DNA from: CBDUBU01 sp965365465
GTDB lineage: Bacteria > Bacteroidota > Rhodothermia > Rhodothermales > DASSAV01
Reading direction: 5' to 3'
Assembly (NCBI GenBank): GCA_965365465.1
Contig: CBDUBU010000004.1
Location: 1 to 47,138, forward strand
DNA length: 47,138 nucleotides
Both the position numbers and the translations under genes were made by a program. Positions 26,234-34,633 of this stretch are shown piece by piece; the stretch's first letter is position 1, and the number at the start of each line of letters is the position of its first letter. The notes below the pieces were generated by a model. The model worked only from the letters and a program-made list of their open reading frames with translations. It was not told where the DNA came from and ran no database searches.

Positions 26234-26363
26234 ACAGGAAAATGCGCGGAGGGTAAGGACTTGGATGTAAAAATGTAAAACAGGGCGCCGCCAGTGTAGC
26301 GTCAATTGTACACTCGATTCCGATGAATAAATCGCCCTGTATGCCAGGTGTCGTCAGCGCCGG

Positions 26364-27188
26364 TTATTGCACTTCCGCAGGCATCACCTTTCTGGCCGCC
26401 CCGGTTACTTCTCTGAGGAAATCAAGCATGAGCCGGTTGAAAAGGAGAGGATGCTCGATCATGGGAGCGTGTCCACACTGTTCTATGAAACGCAGGCGCG
26501 CGTTCGGCATTCTCTCAGCGAAAGTTTTTGCCACATCCGGGGGCGTGATCACATCATCGCGACCCCAGACCAGCAGCGTCGGGGTCGTGACGGTCGCGAG
26601 CTGGTCAACGACTTTTTCTTCCTTGGTGGCGCGGGCCATTTTGATAAGACGAACAACGCGGGACCTGTCATTGACAATTTCATACATCTCCTCCACCAGT
26701 TCGTCCGTTGCATGAGACGGATCATAAAAGGTGACGGCAGCGCGCTCCCGGATAAAGGAGCGGTCCTGTCGGCGGGGGGTTGACGTGCCCATGCCAACCT
26801 CATAGATCCCTGATGCGCCTGAAAGGATCATCGCGCTGACCCGGTCGGGATACTGAAGCGCAAACAGCAGCGCAACATGTCCGCCCAGCGAGTTTCCGAC
26901 GAGAGCGACCTGAGTGATCTGTATTTCCGAGAGAAAATTACAGGTGAAGTCGACAAGCCCGGAAACGCTTGTTTGCTTCATGGGAAGGTCATAAACAGGC
27001 AATACAGGTGCAATTACACGATAGCCGTTCTTAGCCAGTGCGCCAATGGTATTGGTCCAGTTGCTCAAATCCCCCAGCATCCCATGCAGCAAGACGACAG
27101 GGGGTGAATCCGTGTGAGGACCCTCGTCTATGTACTGGTATCCATTAGATCTGCGTAAGTAAAAGGCAGTCCGGGGCATATACGTCAT
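26364..27188 (-). CDS. Alpha/beta-hydrolase family protein
   Basis: A 274-residue cytoplasmic esterase- or lyase-type hydrolase. The oxyanion-hole motif LLHGMLGD is near residue 33, the nucleophile elbow is GNSLGGH with Ser100, a late acidic residue lies in WGRDDVITPP and the catalytic His in CGHAPMIEHP. This is the normal layout for the fold. There is no signal peptide or membrane segment. The substrate is not readable. Two Met codons (positions 1 and 4) could start translation and no clear ribosome-binding site is visible. The gene is divergent from the mS38-like gene. Confidence 0.88.
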   Translation of the reverse strand: MTYMPRTAFYLRRSNGYQYIDEGPHTDSPPVVLLHGMLGDLSNWTNTIGALAKNGYRVIAPVLPVYDLPMKQTSVSGLVDFTCNFLSEIQITQVALVGNSLGGHVALLFALQYPDRVSAMILSGASGIYEVGMGTSTPRRQDRSFIRERAAVTFYDPSHATDELVEEMYEIVNDRSRVVRLIKMARATKEEKVVDQLATVTTPTLLVWGRDDVITPPDVAKTFAERMPNARLRFIEQCGHAPMIEHPLLFNRLMLDFLREVTGAARKVMPAEVQ

Positions 27189-27222
27189 GTAACTACAATA
27201 AACAGCGATACGGCTTTTTTGA

Positions 27223-27261
27223 GCGCCGAAGCCCTGAACAGTGAAAATACGGCTTCGGTGC
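27223..27261. repeat. Inverted repeat in the divergent intergenic region
   Basis: Eleven base pairs, one of them G-T (27223-27233 with 27251-27261), with a 17-base loop. It lies between the divergent hydrolase and mS38-like genes, 35 bases upstream of the hydrolase start. It has no T-tract in either direction, so an operator or a leader structure is more likely than a terminator. Confidence 0.4.
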
Positions 27262-27456
27262 AGTCAAAACCAAGTTACGCTTCATACGAGCCGGAACCGA
27301 ACCCGCTTGCAGAAGGTGATAAGGAAGGCGCTGGGGCATTCGTTCTTTAAATTTAATCGAAACACATTATGTGCGGATGCGTTAACCAGCAACTTTGACA
27401 TCGGCGGCTTATATTGCCTTATTGTAAATCCGGGTTTTCAGCGAGAGGAAACATCT

Positions 27457-27552
27457 ATGCCTTGTGGTCGAAAAAGGAAGCGTCATAAGATTGCTACGCA
27501 CAAACGGAAAAAGCGGCTCCGTAAGAACCGCCATAAGAAGAAAAACCGTTAG
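27457..27552 (+). CDS. Small basic mS38/COX24 (AURKAIP1)-domain protein
   Basis: A 31-residue protein, almost entirely Lys, Arg and His after the first few residues (RKRHKIATHKRKKRLRKN). It matches the tiny AURKAIP1/COX24-domain proteins typical of Bacteroidota-group genomes, related to the mitochondrial ribosomal protein mS38. It therefore probably binds ribosomal RNA in the small subunit. AGAGGA lies about seven bases before the ATG and a strong terminator follows the stop by about 30 bases, so it is a single-gene unit. Its small size is normal for the family. Confidence 0.85.
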   Translation: MPCGRKRKRHKIATHKRKKRLRKNRHKKKNR

Positions 27553-27581
27553 GGATGACGCCCGCTTGGGCGCCTCTACCA

Positions 27582-27620
27582 AAAGGCTGCGGTCGGTCAT
27601 CCGGCGGCGGCTTTTTTTTT
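27582..27620 (+). terminator. Rho-independent terminator after the mS38-like gene
   Basis: A long stem (27583-27597 with 27602-27615, one mismatch and a few G-T pairs) closes on a TCAT-type loop and is followed by a run of nine T (27612-27620). Confidence 0.8.
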
Positions 27621-27753
27621 AGCGTGCGCCGCCTTACGGAAATCGAAGCAAGAAAGCTTCGGGAAGAAAAAGTATCTTGGCAGGGCAGGTGTCATGTTAT
27701 CCGTTTTATAAATTAAATTAACACGGCGTTTTCCAAACCGAGACCTATCAACC

Positions 27754-28074
27754 ATGAGAAGTTTTTCACTGGGAAGTGTTATTCGCGCCGGCGCCTGGGG
27801 GGTGGTTGTTGGAGGGGCAGCCGGTTTTACCCTGGGCGTCTTGCTAGCTCCGGAAGAGGGGCAGACGATTCGCCGCCGTCTCCTGTACCAGCTCGAACAC
27901 ATTGCCGGCCAAGTGGGTGTCTTCGTGGAACATGTGTTCAACCCTGAATCAGCCAGTGACGCCCGGCGAACAGGCGATGCACTGGTGGCCGATGCGCAAC
28001 AACGGGCAGAGCAAATCCGCACCGACATCGATGCGCTGCTGGGCGAGATGCGGCGGCAGAGTTCATCACGGTAA
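27754..28074 (+). CDS. YtxH-domain protein
   Basis: A 106-residue protein with one N-terminal membrane or glycine-rich helix (AGAWGVVVGGAAGFTLGVLLAP) and then a charged helical tail. The LLAPEEGQTIRRRL stretch is the YtxH-family signature. These small proteins are often stress-linked and membrane-attached; the molecular role is not known. A seven-base-pair hairpin (28087-28093 with 28102-28108) follows the stop but has no T-tract. A minus-strand reading frame over the same region looks like a shadow. Confidence 0.8.
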   Translation: MRSFSLGSVIRAGAWGVVVGGAAGFTLGVLLAPEEGQTIRRRLLYQLEHIAGQVGVFVEHVFNPESASDARRTGDALVADAQQRAEQIRTDIDALLGEMRRQSSSR

Positions 28075-28153
28075 GGATCAGAAGGAGGCTGTCTCTTGAT
28101 GGACAGCCCCCGCCGGATTATTTCCCTGTCTTTGGGTTTTATATCAGACCTCC

Positions 28154-28975
28154 ATGCCGAATTTCACGATCCTTCTTCCTCCCGCAGAAGGAAAACAACC
28201 GGGCGGGAATCCTTTCGCCCCGGATATGTTCGATTACCGTTCCTCCGATACGTTCAATTATTTCAATGAACTGAATCCGGAACGTCGCAAGCTCATCGAT
28301 GCCCTTCAGCAGACGATCGAGAGTGCTCATGACCTGGAGGCTCTTTTCGGAGTGAAAGGGGAAACCCTGGAAGAGGCATTGAAGATAAATGCGGAGATCT
28401 ATCATGCGCCGCTGATGTCTGCGCTGGACCGCTACAGCCCCGGCGTCATGTTCAAGTCGATGGATTTTGCAGGGCTTCCAACCGGCGCCCAGCGCCGTCT
28501 GCTGGAGAACGGGATCATCCTGTCTGGCTTGTTCGGGCTTTTGAGACCAGACGACCTGATCCCGAACTATCGCCTGCGCATGGATGCCGTGCTGGAAGGC
28601 GTGGGAAAAGTCTCCCGGTTCTGGAAACCGCGTATCAGCCCGGTCCTGAACAGGACGCTGGAGGGAAGATTTGTCTGGAATCTGCTCCCCGGAGCGCATC
28701 AGGAAGCATGGGAGGACGACCACCGATATGCGCAGATGGTTGAGGTTCTGTTTATGGAGGAGAAGAATGGAGAGCGCCGCACGCTCTCGCACAGCGTCAA
28801 GCCCCTCAGGGGCCAGTTGGTGAATTACATCGTAAGAGAAACGCTGGAAGATGTCGAAGCTCTGGCCGAATGGGACCATCCGGAAGGATTTCATTTCGAC
28901 GAAACAGCTACCGTTGTCGATGAGCAGGCCAGGACTGTCAAGGCGGTGATGGTCAAGCGTTCAGAGGCTTCGTGA
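28154..28975 (+). CDS. yaaA: YaaA-family (UPF0246) peroxide stress protein
   Basis: A 273-residue cytoplasmic protein of the YaaA/UPF0246 family: ILLPPAEGKQPGG at the start, YSPGVMFKSMDFAGL in the middle, then GLFGLLRPDDLIPNYRLRM and the C-terminal LRGQLVNYIV. In E. coli YaaA lowers free iron during peroxide stress and binds DNA. The ribosome-binding site is weak (GACCTCC overlaps the start). The stop overlaps the GTG start of the uridine kinase by four bases (GTGA), so the two are co-translated. Confidence 0.87.
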   Translation: MPNFTILLPPAEGKQPGGNPFAPDMFDYRSSDTFNYFNELNPERRKLIDALQQTIESAHDLEALFGVKGETLEEALKINAEIYHAPLMSALDRYSPGVMFKSMDFAGLPTGAQRRLLENGIILSGLFGLLRPDDLIPNYRLRMDAVLEGVGKVSRFWKPRISPVLNRTLEGRFVWNLLPGAHQEAWEDDHRYAQMVEVLFMEEKNGERRTLSHSVKPLRGQLVNYIVRETLEDVEALAEWDHPEGFHFDETATVVDEQARTVKAVMVKRSEAS

Positions 28976-29694
28976 AAGCTGTTGATGATAAGCACACTGC
29001 CTCTCAAGGGGAGAAGCAGCACGCAGGGGCGCAGCGCCCGATTGTGATTGGAATTGCAGGCGGATCGGGTTCCGGGAAGAGCACCGTTTTGCATCGCGTT
29101 GTGGAGGCATTCGGGCCTGCATCGATTGCCGTTCTCGATCATGATGCTTATTACAAAGACCTGGGTCACCTTCTGCTGGAAGAACGCGCTGCTTTCAACT
29201 TCGATCATCCGAACGCGCTGGAAACCAGCCTGATGTGCGACCATGTAGATCGTCTCCTGGCTGGCGAATCGGTCGAGAAGCCTGTTTATAATTTCAAGAC
29301 GCATCGCAGGGAAGAGGCATATGTGCGCGTCTCTCCACGCCCCGTGATTATCCTGGAAGGTCTGCTCGTTCTTGCTGAACCTGTCCTTCGTGAGCGAATG
29401 AACATCAGGATTTTTGTCGACACAGCCGACGACATTCGCCTGATGCGCAGAATCCGCCGCGACATTTCTGAAAGAGGACGCACCGTAAATGCCGTTCTGG
29501 ACCAGTACGAGCAGACGGTTCGCCCGATGCACCTCGAATTCGTTGAACCCTCCAAACGGGAGGCCGACATCATCATTCCACGAGGCGGCCATAACCGCGT
29601 AGCTATCGAGATGGTGCTGGCGCGCATCGAGGTGTTGCTCAAGCAGGCCGGCTCTGCGGAGACGGGGTCTGCCTCGCCTGGCGCGCATCTGTAG
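28972..29694 (+). CDS. udk: Uridine kinase
   Basis: Phosphorylates uridine or cytidine with ATP or GTP in the pyrimidine salvage route. The P-loop GGSGSGKST is at residues 30-38, the substrate segment DHDAYYKDL follows near residue 57, and the DDIRLMRRIRRDISERGR segment, typical of uridine kinases, lies at about 150-167. It is 240 residues, 25 more than E. coli Udk, with the extra length at both ends. GTG 28972 gives a four-base overlap with yaaA. It converges with coaX nine bases downstream, with no room for a separate terminator. Confidence 0.92.
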   Translation: MKAVDDKHTASQGEKQHAGAQRPIVIGIAGGSGSGKSTVLHRVVEAFGPASIAVLDHDAYYKDLGHLLLEERAAFNFDHPNALETSLMCDHVDRLLAGESVEKPVYNFKTHRREEAYVRVSPRPVIILEGLLVLAEPVLRERMNIRIFVDTADDIRLMRRIRRDISERGRTVNAVLDQYEQTVRPMHLEFVEPSKREADIIIPRGGHNRVAIEMVLARIEVLLKQAGSAETGSASPGAHL

Positions 29695-29703
29695 AGGGGA
29701 ACC

Positions 29704-30483
29704 TTACAGGCTCCGGTAAGGCGTGTTCAATGCCATGAGGGCGCGCACACCATGTAAGACAAGATGAGGGTCCAGTTTATCGATCCCGTCGATATGCGTT
29801 GCAAGTAATCCGCTCCAGCCTCCGGTGGCAACGACGAAAGGCCTTTCTTCGAGTGCGCCTCCGATGCGGCGCAGCATTCCAGCCACGCTGTCAATGAATC
29901 CGTACAGGATGCCGGACTGAAGCGCATGGCGGGTAGATCGTCCAATGGGATGTTCAGGCAGTTCGAGCGGCGCTTCCGGAAGTTGGGCGGTTCCCTGGCT
30001 CAGAGAGCGCTGAACAAGCCGGGGACCTGCACTGATAATGCCTCCGAGGTAGGCGCCTGAGCGGTCTATAACTTCACAGGTGAGAGCCGTTCCTGCGTCA
30101 ATGGCTACTACGGCGCGTGGATCTGCCGCTCTGCCGTAACATGACCATGCCGCTGCTGCCGCTGCAAGGCGGTCTGTGCCCAGCGTGTGCGGTGTTTCAT
30201 AAGAGAGGTGAAAGGGGAGGTTGAGGGCGTGGTGTATGACCTCGGCATGAAGGCCCGTTTCTTCGAGCACCAGGTTGCGCACCCGGTCGGTTAATGCCGG
30301 AACCACTGAGGCAATGCCTACCCGTTCAGCCTGCGTGCTGCGGAGATGTGTCTGCAAGGGAAGCCGCCAGCCAGCCGGCGTCTGGCCATGATCGGTAGGA
30401 ACGCGAAAGGTAGAGGTAAGCTGCTCCCCGTCAAAAAAACCGCCTTTGATGGCGCTGTTTCCTATGTCGAAAGTGAGCCACAT
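29704..30483 (-). CDS. coaX: Type III pantothenate kinase
   Basis: First step of coenzyme A synthesis: ATP-dependent phosphorylation of pantothenate. It belongs to the actin-like ASKHA fold. Visible marks are FDIGNSAIKGG at the start (phosphate loop, Asp6), LGTDRLAAAAAAW near residue 100, the second nucleotide loop VAIDAGTALTCEVI and GIISAGPRL. The length of 259 residues is normal. Type III enzymes are not inhibited by CoA. It follows birA by 36 bases in the same direction, the common birA-coaX pairing of biotin and CoA genes. Confidence 0.95.
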   Translation of the reverse strand: MWLTFDIGNSAIKGGFFDGEQLTSTFRVPTDHGQTPAGWRLPLQTHLRSTQAERVGIASVVPALTDRVRNLVLEETGLHAEVIHHALNLPFHLSYETPHTLGTDRLAAAAAAWSCYGRAADPRAVVAIDAGTALTCEVIDRSGAYLGGIISAGPRLVQRSLSQGTAQLPEAPLELPEHPIGRSTRHALQSGILYGFIDSVAGMLRRIGGALEERPFVVATGGWSGLLATHIDGIDKLDPHLVLHGVRALMALNTPYRSL

Positions 30484-30519
30484 GGGATGCAGATAGCGGA
30501 ATCAGTAACGTAAGGGAGA

Positions 30520-31335
30520 TTATGCAGGTGGTTGTGTGGTGACCTCGCCCGCATGAAACGTGCGCAGGCCCTCGCTGGTGAGCAGGCGCAAGGCTCCTGT
30601 CTCCGAGATGCCTGTAATCGCGCCCTGAACACGCCTGTCGGATCCGAAGATGTGGAGTGAGACCTCTTTTCCGAGACCGTCGAGCCGCGCTGTATATGTC
30701 TTTCTCAGTAGATCGCCGCCTTCCTGAAGGAGATGGTCGTACGCAGTTTCTATACGGAGCAACAGTTCGGCCAACAAAGAAAAACGAGCGGTTAGCCTTC
30801 CTGTTTCCAGCAAAAGCGAGGTAGCCCGCGCTTCGAGTTCCGGAGGAAAGCTCGCCTGGTTCACATTCAGGCCGATACCGAGAATGACTGTCACAGGTGC
30901 AGCGGCTCCGGTGAGCGCAGACTCGAGCAGCATACCGCAACATTTGCGCCCGTTAAGCAGGATGTCATTGGGCCATTTGATGGCGGGCGTCAGCGGCGCA
31001 GTAAACTGCTCAACGGCTTCGGCCACGGCAAGGCCGGCAGCCAGCGTAATGAGACCCAATCGTTCGTGGGAAAAGTCAGGGCGGAGCACCAGGGAAAAAG
31101 TCAGGTTCTGTCCGGCGGTTGCCTCCCAGAGGCGGCCCATGCGCCCTCGCCCCGCTGTCTGAAACTCAGCCGCTACCAGGCTGCCTTCAGGAGCGCCTCT
31201 CGCGGCCCAGGCGGCCGCAACGGTGTTGGTAGAGGACACCTTTTCATAAGCTTGCAGAGAGCGCCCGAATCGCCTGGTGCGCAGCTCGTTACGAAGCTCC
31301 TGTTTCAGGCTCGATGAGAAACGGTTATGTGTCAT
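30520..31335 (-). CDS. birA: Biotin-[acetyl-CoA-carboxylase] ligase
   Basis: Activates biotin with ATP and attaches it to the carboxylase carrier protein. The biotin/ATP-binding signature GRGRMGRLWEA is near residue 62, followed by KWPNDILLNGRKCCGML near 119 and GIGLNVNQ near 152. It has 271 residues, and the catalytic domain starts right after about 25 residues, so the N-terminal helix-turn-helix of repressor-type BirA is missing. It probably does not regulate biotin synthesis. It is upstream of coaX and divergent from the TPR-protein gene, with about 150 bases between them. Confidence 0.93.
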   Translation of the reverse strand: MTHNRFSSSLKQELRNELRTRRFGRSLQAYEKVSSTNTVAAAWAARGAPEGSLVAAEFQTAGRGRMGRLWEATAGQNLTFSLVLRPDFSHERLGLITLAAGLAVAEAVEQFTAPLTPAIKWPNDILLNGRKCCGMLLESALTGAAAPVTVILGIGLNVNQASFPPELEARATSLLLETGRLTARFSLLAELLLRIETAYDHLLQEGGDLLRKTYTARLDGLGKEVSLHIFGSDRRVQGAITGISETGALRLLTSEGLRTFHAGEVTTQPPA

Positions 31336-31483
31336 AAACAGGCCGCTCTTGTATGAAAAAGCGCACGGTTAATTACGGCTTTCCGCTAAACATCCGGCCT
31401 GAATGCAGCAGATGGAGCCTGGATCTGTGGAATGATTATTGATATGATAAGCATCAGGCAGGAAAAATGATGAAGGGCGACTT

Positions 31484-32197
31484 TTGAAAACCATGACGAA
31501 GATGGGCCTCCAACAGCGCCTTGCCCCTTGGGCAGGTATCCTTGTTTGTCTGATAACATTGGCTGCAATACCTGTGGCGGCTCAGAACCTGCGCCCTCCG
31601 GAGTTGAACATGCAGTACCACCGTGCAGAAAGAGCATGGCGGAGCGGCGCAAGCGTGCTTGAAGCAAAAGCCCGTCTGGACCGGGTGCTGAAAGAACTCC
31701 CGGATGATGCGGCGGCGCGGAAACTTCGCGCCAAAGTGCTGATCTCGATGGAGCGAGCGCCGGAAGCACTGATAGATGCGCAACGCGCCGTTGACTTGAA
31801 TCCGCGAGATGGAGAAGCTTATCTGGTTCTGTGCGAGGCTGCACGACTGAGCGGCAACAGGCGTCTTTCGGAGCAGGCGCTCGACGCGGCTGCCGAGCGG
31901 GTGCTGGATGATGCCTTGCTGCACGTTAGCCTCTCCTGGAATGCTGTTGAACTCTCTTATCTGGAGAAGGCAGAATCGTTTGCGCGGATAGCGCTGGCCC
32001 TCGGCCCTTCCGAACCGGCGGCCTATCTGCAACTGGCGCGGGTCTTTGTGTTACAGGGAAAAAAGGAGGACGCAGCTTCTGTTCTGGCGCGGGGCATCCG
32101 GTCTTCCGTAATCAGCCTTTCTGCTATCCGGCAAGATTCCGTGCTGGCTGAAATGCTGCGCTACCCTGCTTTCAACGCGCTGTTGCAACAAAGGTAA
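31484..32197 (+). CDS. Exported tetratricopeptide-repeat protein
   Basis: A 237-residue protein with a signal peptide ending in PVAAQ and then tandem 34-residue helical repeats (ARLDRVLKELPDDAAARKLR, SAPEALIDAQRAVDLNPRD-type, LEKAESFARIALALGPSEPAAYLQLARVF). Such repeats bind partner proteins, and this one probably works in the periplasm. TTG 31484 has GAAGGG six bases before it, a better placement than ATG 31493 or ATG 31502. It is a single gene between divergent birA and the Dabb gene. Its partner is unknown. Confidence 0.8.
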   Translation: MKTMTKMGLQQRLAPWAGILVCLITLAAIPVAAQNLRPPELNMQYHRAERAWRSGASVLEAKARLDRVLKELPDDAAARKLRAKVLISMERAPEALIDAQRAVDLNPRDGEAYLVLCEAARLSGNRRLSEQALDAAAERVLDDALLHVSLSWNAVELSYLEKAESFARIALALGPSEPAAYLQLARVFVLQGKKEDAASVLARGIRSSVISLSAIRQDSVLAEMLRYPAFNALLQQR

Positions 32198-32437
32198 CCG
32201 GACGGCTGTTTGTCGAGTTCAGCCTGCGCTGCCTTCACAGGTTGCTTTTTTCCGTAAGCTTGCGCGAGCGGCGCTTATGATTTAGCTTGTCTCTTCAGGA
32301 TACGCAGCGCAGTTCACGCGCTCCGTTAAATCTCGGAAAGCTGCCGTTTCGAAGGTAGGCGCAGGGTTGCCGGCCTCCTCTAGGCGGCTGCACATTCTTT
32401 TTCCCCCAGCCTTGAGGTTCCAGTACAGAGGAAAATC

Positions 32438-32842
32438 ATGACCTGTAAAACCTTGTTCAAGTTCATGCTGCCCGTCGTTATCCTTCCTTTCATTCTTGGC
32501 GCTGCAACGCTGGAAACTGATGCCGAAGAAGGACCGGTGCGGCATGTCGTGGTGTTCAAATACAAAGAAGGCGCGACCGAAACGCAGATTCAGCAGGTGA
32601 CCGATGCTTTCCGGGATCTGATGAATACCATCGACGGCATAACCGCATTCGAGCATGGGGTTAACAACAGCCCCGAAGGTCTGAACAAGGGTTTCACGCA
32701 CGTGTATCTGTTGACCTTTGAGGACGCTGCCGCGCGGGATGCTTACCTGCCTCACCCGGAGCATAAAAAGTTTGGAGCGCTGCTGGGAGAGCTGGGCGTT
32801 CTGGAAGAAGCATTCGTAGTCGACTACACGCCGGAGGATTGA
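32438..32842 (+). CDS. Exported Dabb-family (stress-responsive alpha/beta barrel) protein
   Basis: A 134-residue protein with an N-terminal signal-like hydrophobic segment and then one Dabb domain (PVRHVVVFKYKEGAT at the start, GFTHVYLLTFEDAAARDAYLPHPEHKKF in the middle). The domain forms dimeric ferredoxin-like barrels and includes stress proteins and polyketide cyclases. A secreted version is a common form in Bacteroidota-group genomes. AGAGGA is seven bases before the ATG. No partner gene is evident; the neighbour downstream is on the other strand. Confidence 0.82.
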   Translation: MTCKTLFKFMLPVVILPFILGAATLETDAEEGPVRHVVVFKYKEGATETQIQQVTDAFRDLMNTIDGITAFEHGVNNSPEGLNKGFTHVYLLTFEDAAARDAYLPHPEHKKFGALLGELGVLEEAFVVDYTPED

Positions 32843-32870
32843 TAGCGCTCGGCCGGAACAAGCGCGGCCT

Positions 32871-33896
32871 CTAAAGGGCGTTGAGGCTCATAGCGCCGAA
32901 CTCCACCAGGGCTTCATGTTGGGCAAGGAGGTTTGCAGGAGGCGTCCCGTCCGGGATTTCGCACCCGGCGGCGCTGATGCTGCGGAGGCCGCCTGCCTTG
33001 AGGCTCTCCAGCACGGCCTCACGCACCTGTTCAGGGTCGCCATTGAGCATGACGGAAACAGGATCGAAGTTTCCACACAAAGCCGGCCCATCGCCTGCTA
33101 TTTTTGCCGCACGCCCGAAGTCTACCATCCAGTCCAGGTCGATGATGTCGGCTTCGCTCTGAACCATGTCGGCGATGATCCGGTTGGTGTTGCCGCAAAT
33201 ATGCAGCCTTGCCAGGGCACCCATGTCGTGGACTGCGTCAAAGATGCGTTTCTCGTAGGGGAGCGCAAAGGATCGGTACATGGCGGGAGACACCAGCGAA
33301 GCCACGGCATCGCCTAGCCCTATGATGTCCGCCCCGGCTTCGATCTGCGCCCGCGCAAACGCGATTCCAACTTCGACGCACTGCTCCAAAAGATCCGTGA
33401 CCCAATCCGGGCGGTCGTACAGATCGCTCATCAGGTTGTTTACCCCCCGAAGGTCGGCTGCTTCGGCGAGGGCGCCTTCTACCCACCCCATGACGGGCAC
33501 ATCGCCGTCCACCTGTTCGCGCAGGCGGCTCACGGCGGCGAGCCTGTCGCTCATGCGGCGTCCGGTGTAGGGATCTGGAGAGCGAAGCGCAACCAATTCG
33601 CCGGGGTCGAACAACAGCGGCTCATGGCATACCGGCAGCCCATCCTCCGGAAACTCGATGCGCGCCCCAAAGTCAGCCGCTTCGCGGTACGGATCAGAGA
33701 TGACTTGCACCAGATCAAGGGAAAAATCATCCAGGACCGCAAGGTTGGCTTCGCAAAGCACCCGGTAGTCCAGGTAATAACGCGACAGGGGCTGACCGAT
33801 ATGATGGGCGGCAAACATCATCATAATGTCGAAGTTCGGCGGCCTGTCTACGGCAGCGCCGCGCAACCTCGCCCTGAGACGCTCACTGGAAGTCAT
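32871..33896 (-). CDS. URO-D-family protein, MtaA/CmuA methyltransferase-like
   Basis: A 341-residue TIM-barrel protein of the uroporphyrinogen decarboxylase superfamily. It carries the zinc pattern of the methyl-transferring branch: His232-x-Cys234 (LHICGNT) and Cys312 (AAGCEIPDGTP). True HemE lacks these ligands, so a role in moving a methyl or similar group, as in MtaA/CmuA/MtbA, is more likely than heme synthesis. No corrinoid protein or partner methyltransferase is in the window, so the donor and acceptor are unknown. It converges with the Dabb gene, 28 bases apart. Confidence 0.82.
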   Translation of the reverse strand: MTSSERLRARLRGAAVDRPPNFDIMMMFAAHHIGQPLSRYYLDYRVLCEANLAVLDDFSLDLVQVISDPYREAADFGARIEFPEDGLPVCHEPLLFDPGELVALRSPDPYTGRRMSDRLAAVSRLREQVDGDVPVMGWVEGALAEAADLRGVNNLMSDLYDRPDWVTDLLEQCVEVGIAFARAQIEAGADIIGLGDAVASLVSPAMYRSFALPYEKRIFDAVHDMGALARLHICGNTNRIIADMVQSEADIIDLDWMVDFGRAAKIAGDGPALCGNFDPVSVMLNGDPEQVREAVLESLKAGGLRSISAAGCEIPDGTPPANLLAQHEALVEFGAMSLNAL

Positions 33897-34198
33897 GCTT
33901 GGTCCGGAGTAGAGGTGAAACGAACTTTTGGTTTATGCATAGAGCGGCATTGCAGATCCTCATGCTCACATCCCGTCATGGTAATGCATCTTCTCTGTAT
34001 ATGTCCAAAGAATTTAACGCGGAAAAGTATCGGGGAGGGACAACGGAAGGTGATCTACCTCAAGGCGTGTATATGCTTCCGGCACCCGAAGCAAATTTCA
34101 GGGATGTTACAGGGGCCGGGAAACGAGCAACGGCTGCCGTATTAAAAAAACGCATAACCCTAAACTGAGAAACAAGACATGTTTGGGAGGCAACCGTT
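33897..34198. other. 302-base stretch without a convincing gene
   Basis: Between the divergent URO-D gene and the ParB-like small gene. It carries short open frames, none with a ribosome-binding site or recognisable sequence, and a good Shine-Dalgarno site (GGGAGG, 34185-34190) for the gene that follows. The promoters for both flanking genes should lie here, but I do not see clear hexamers. Confidence 0.5.
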
Positions 34199-34498
34199 AT
34201 GCCATCGAAGTGGAGCGAGAAAGACGAGCGGCAGTACAAGCACATTAAGGAAACCAATCTCGACCGGGGTATGTCGGAAGACCGAGCCGAGGAGATTGCC
34301 GGACGCACGGTGAACAAGCAGCGCCGGAAGGAAGGTCGTACACCAAACAAAAGAACGCAGGGAACAGGAAACCCGAATCGTTCCTTGCAGGACCGCACCC
34401 GCGACGAGCTTTATAACCGGGCGAAAGAACTGGACATCGAGGGCCGCAGCAAGATGAACAAGGAGGAACTGGTAAGCGCTATTCGCGAAAACTCGTGA
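34199..34498 (+). CDS. Small hydrophilic 'plasmid stabilization'-type protein with Rho_N-like tail
   Basis: A 99-residue, very polar, basic protein. Residues 1-55 match a widespread small family often labelled plasmid stabilization protein (KWSEKDERQYKHIKE, SEDRAEEIAGRTVNKQRR, GRTPNKRTQGTGNPN). The last 40 residues look like a Rho N-terminal-type helical motif (TRDELYNRAKELDIEGRSKMNKEELVSAIR), which binds nucleic acid in other proteins. GGGAGG lies eight bases before the ATG. The label does not prove a plasmid role; a stress or nucleic-acid-binding function is equally possible. It ends 36 bases before a long hairpin. Confidence 0.83.
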   Translation: MPSKWSEKDERQYKHIKETNLDRGMSEDRAEEIAGRTVNKQRRKEGRTPNKRTQGTGNPNRSLQDRTRDELYNRAKELDIEGRSKMNKEELVSAIRENS

Positions 34499-34533
34499 AC
34501 CCTTTATCTGCGAAACAGACCGGGGTCAATGCA

Positions 34534-34586
34534 TCAGCGGCAGGAATCGGGGATGCTTGAGCTGTTCCCGATTCCTACCGCTGATG
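34534..34586. terminator. 20-bp hairpin between convergent genes, probably a two-way terminator
   Basis: A stem of 20 pairs out of 21 (34534-34554 with 34566-34586) and an 11-base loop. It lies between the convergent stops at 34498 and 34634. On the plus strand it is followed by GATTCTTCTTTG, a weak T-rich tail. It most likely ends transcription from the + gene and perhaps from both sides. Confidence 0.55.
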
Positions 34587-34633
34587 ATTCTTCTTTGTGA
34601 TTCCTGATAGACCAGACGGTCGTAAAGCGGGGG

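Noticed and set aside
27597..28028. 143-residue frame antisense to the YtxH gene
   Set aside because: It covers the terminator and the YtxH gene on the other strand, and its composition (Ser, Arg, Ala) is typical of a shadow frame.
33899..34168. 89-residue open frame (with an inner start at 34001) between the URO-D gene and the small basic gene
   Set aside because: No ribosome-binding site, no recognisable sequence, and third-position GC of about 42 percent from 34001 on, well below the neighbours. Probably intergenic.
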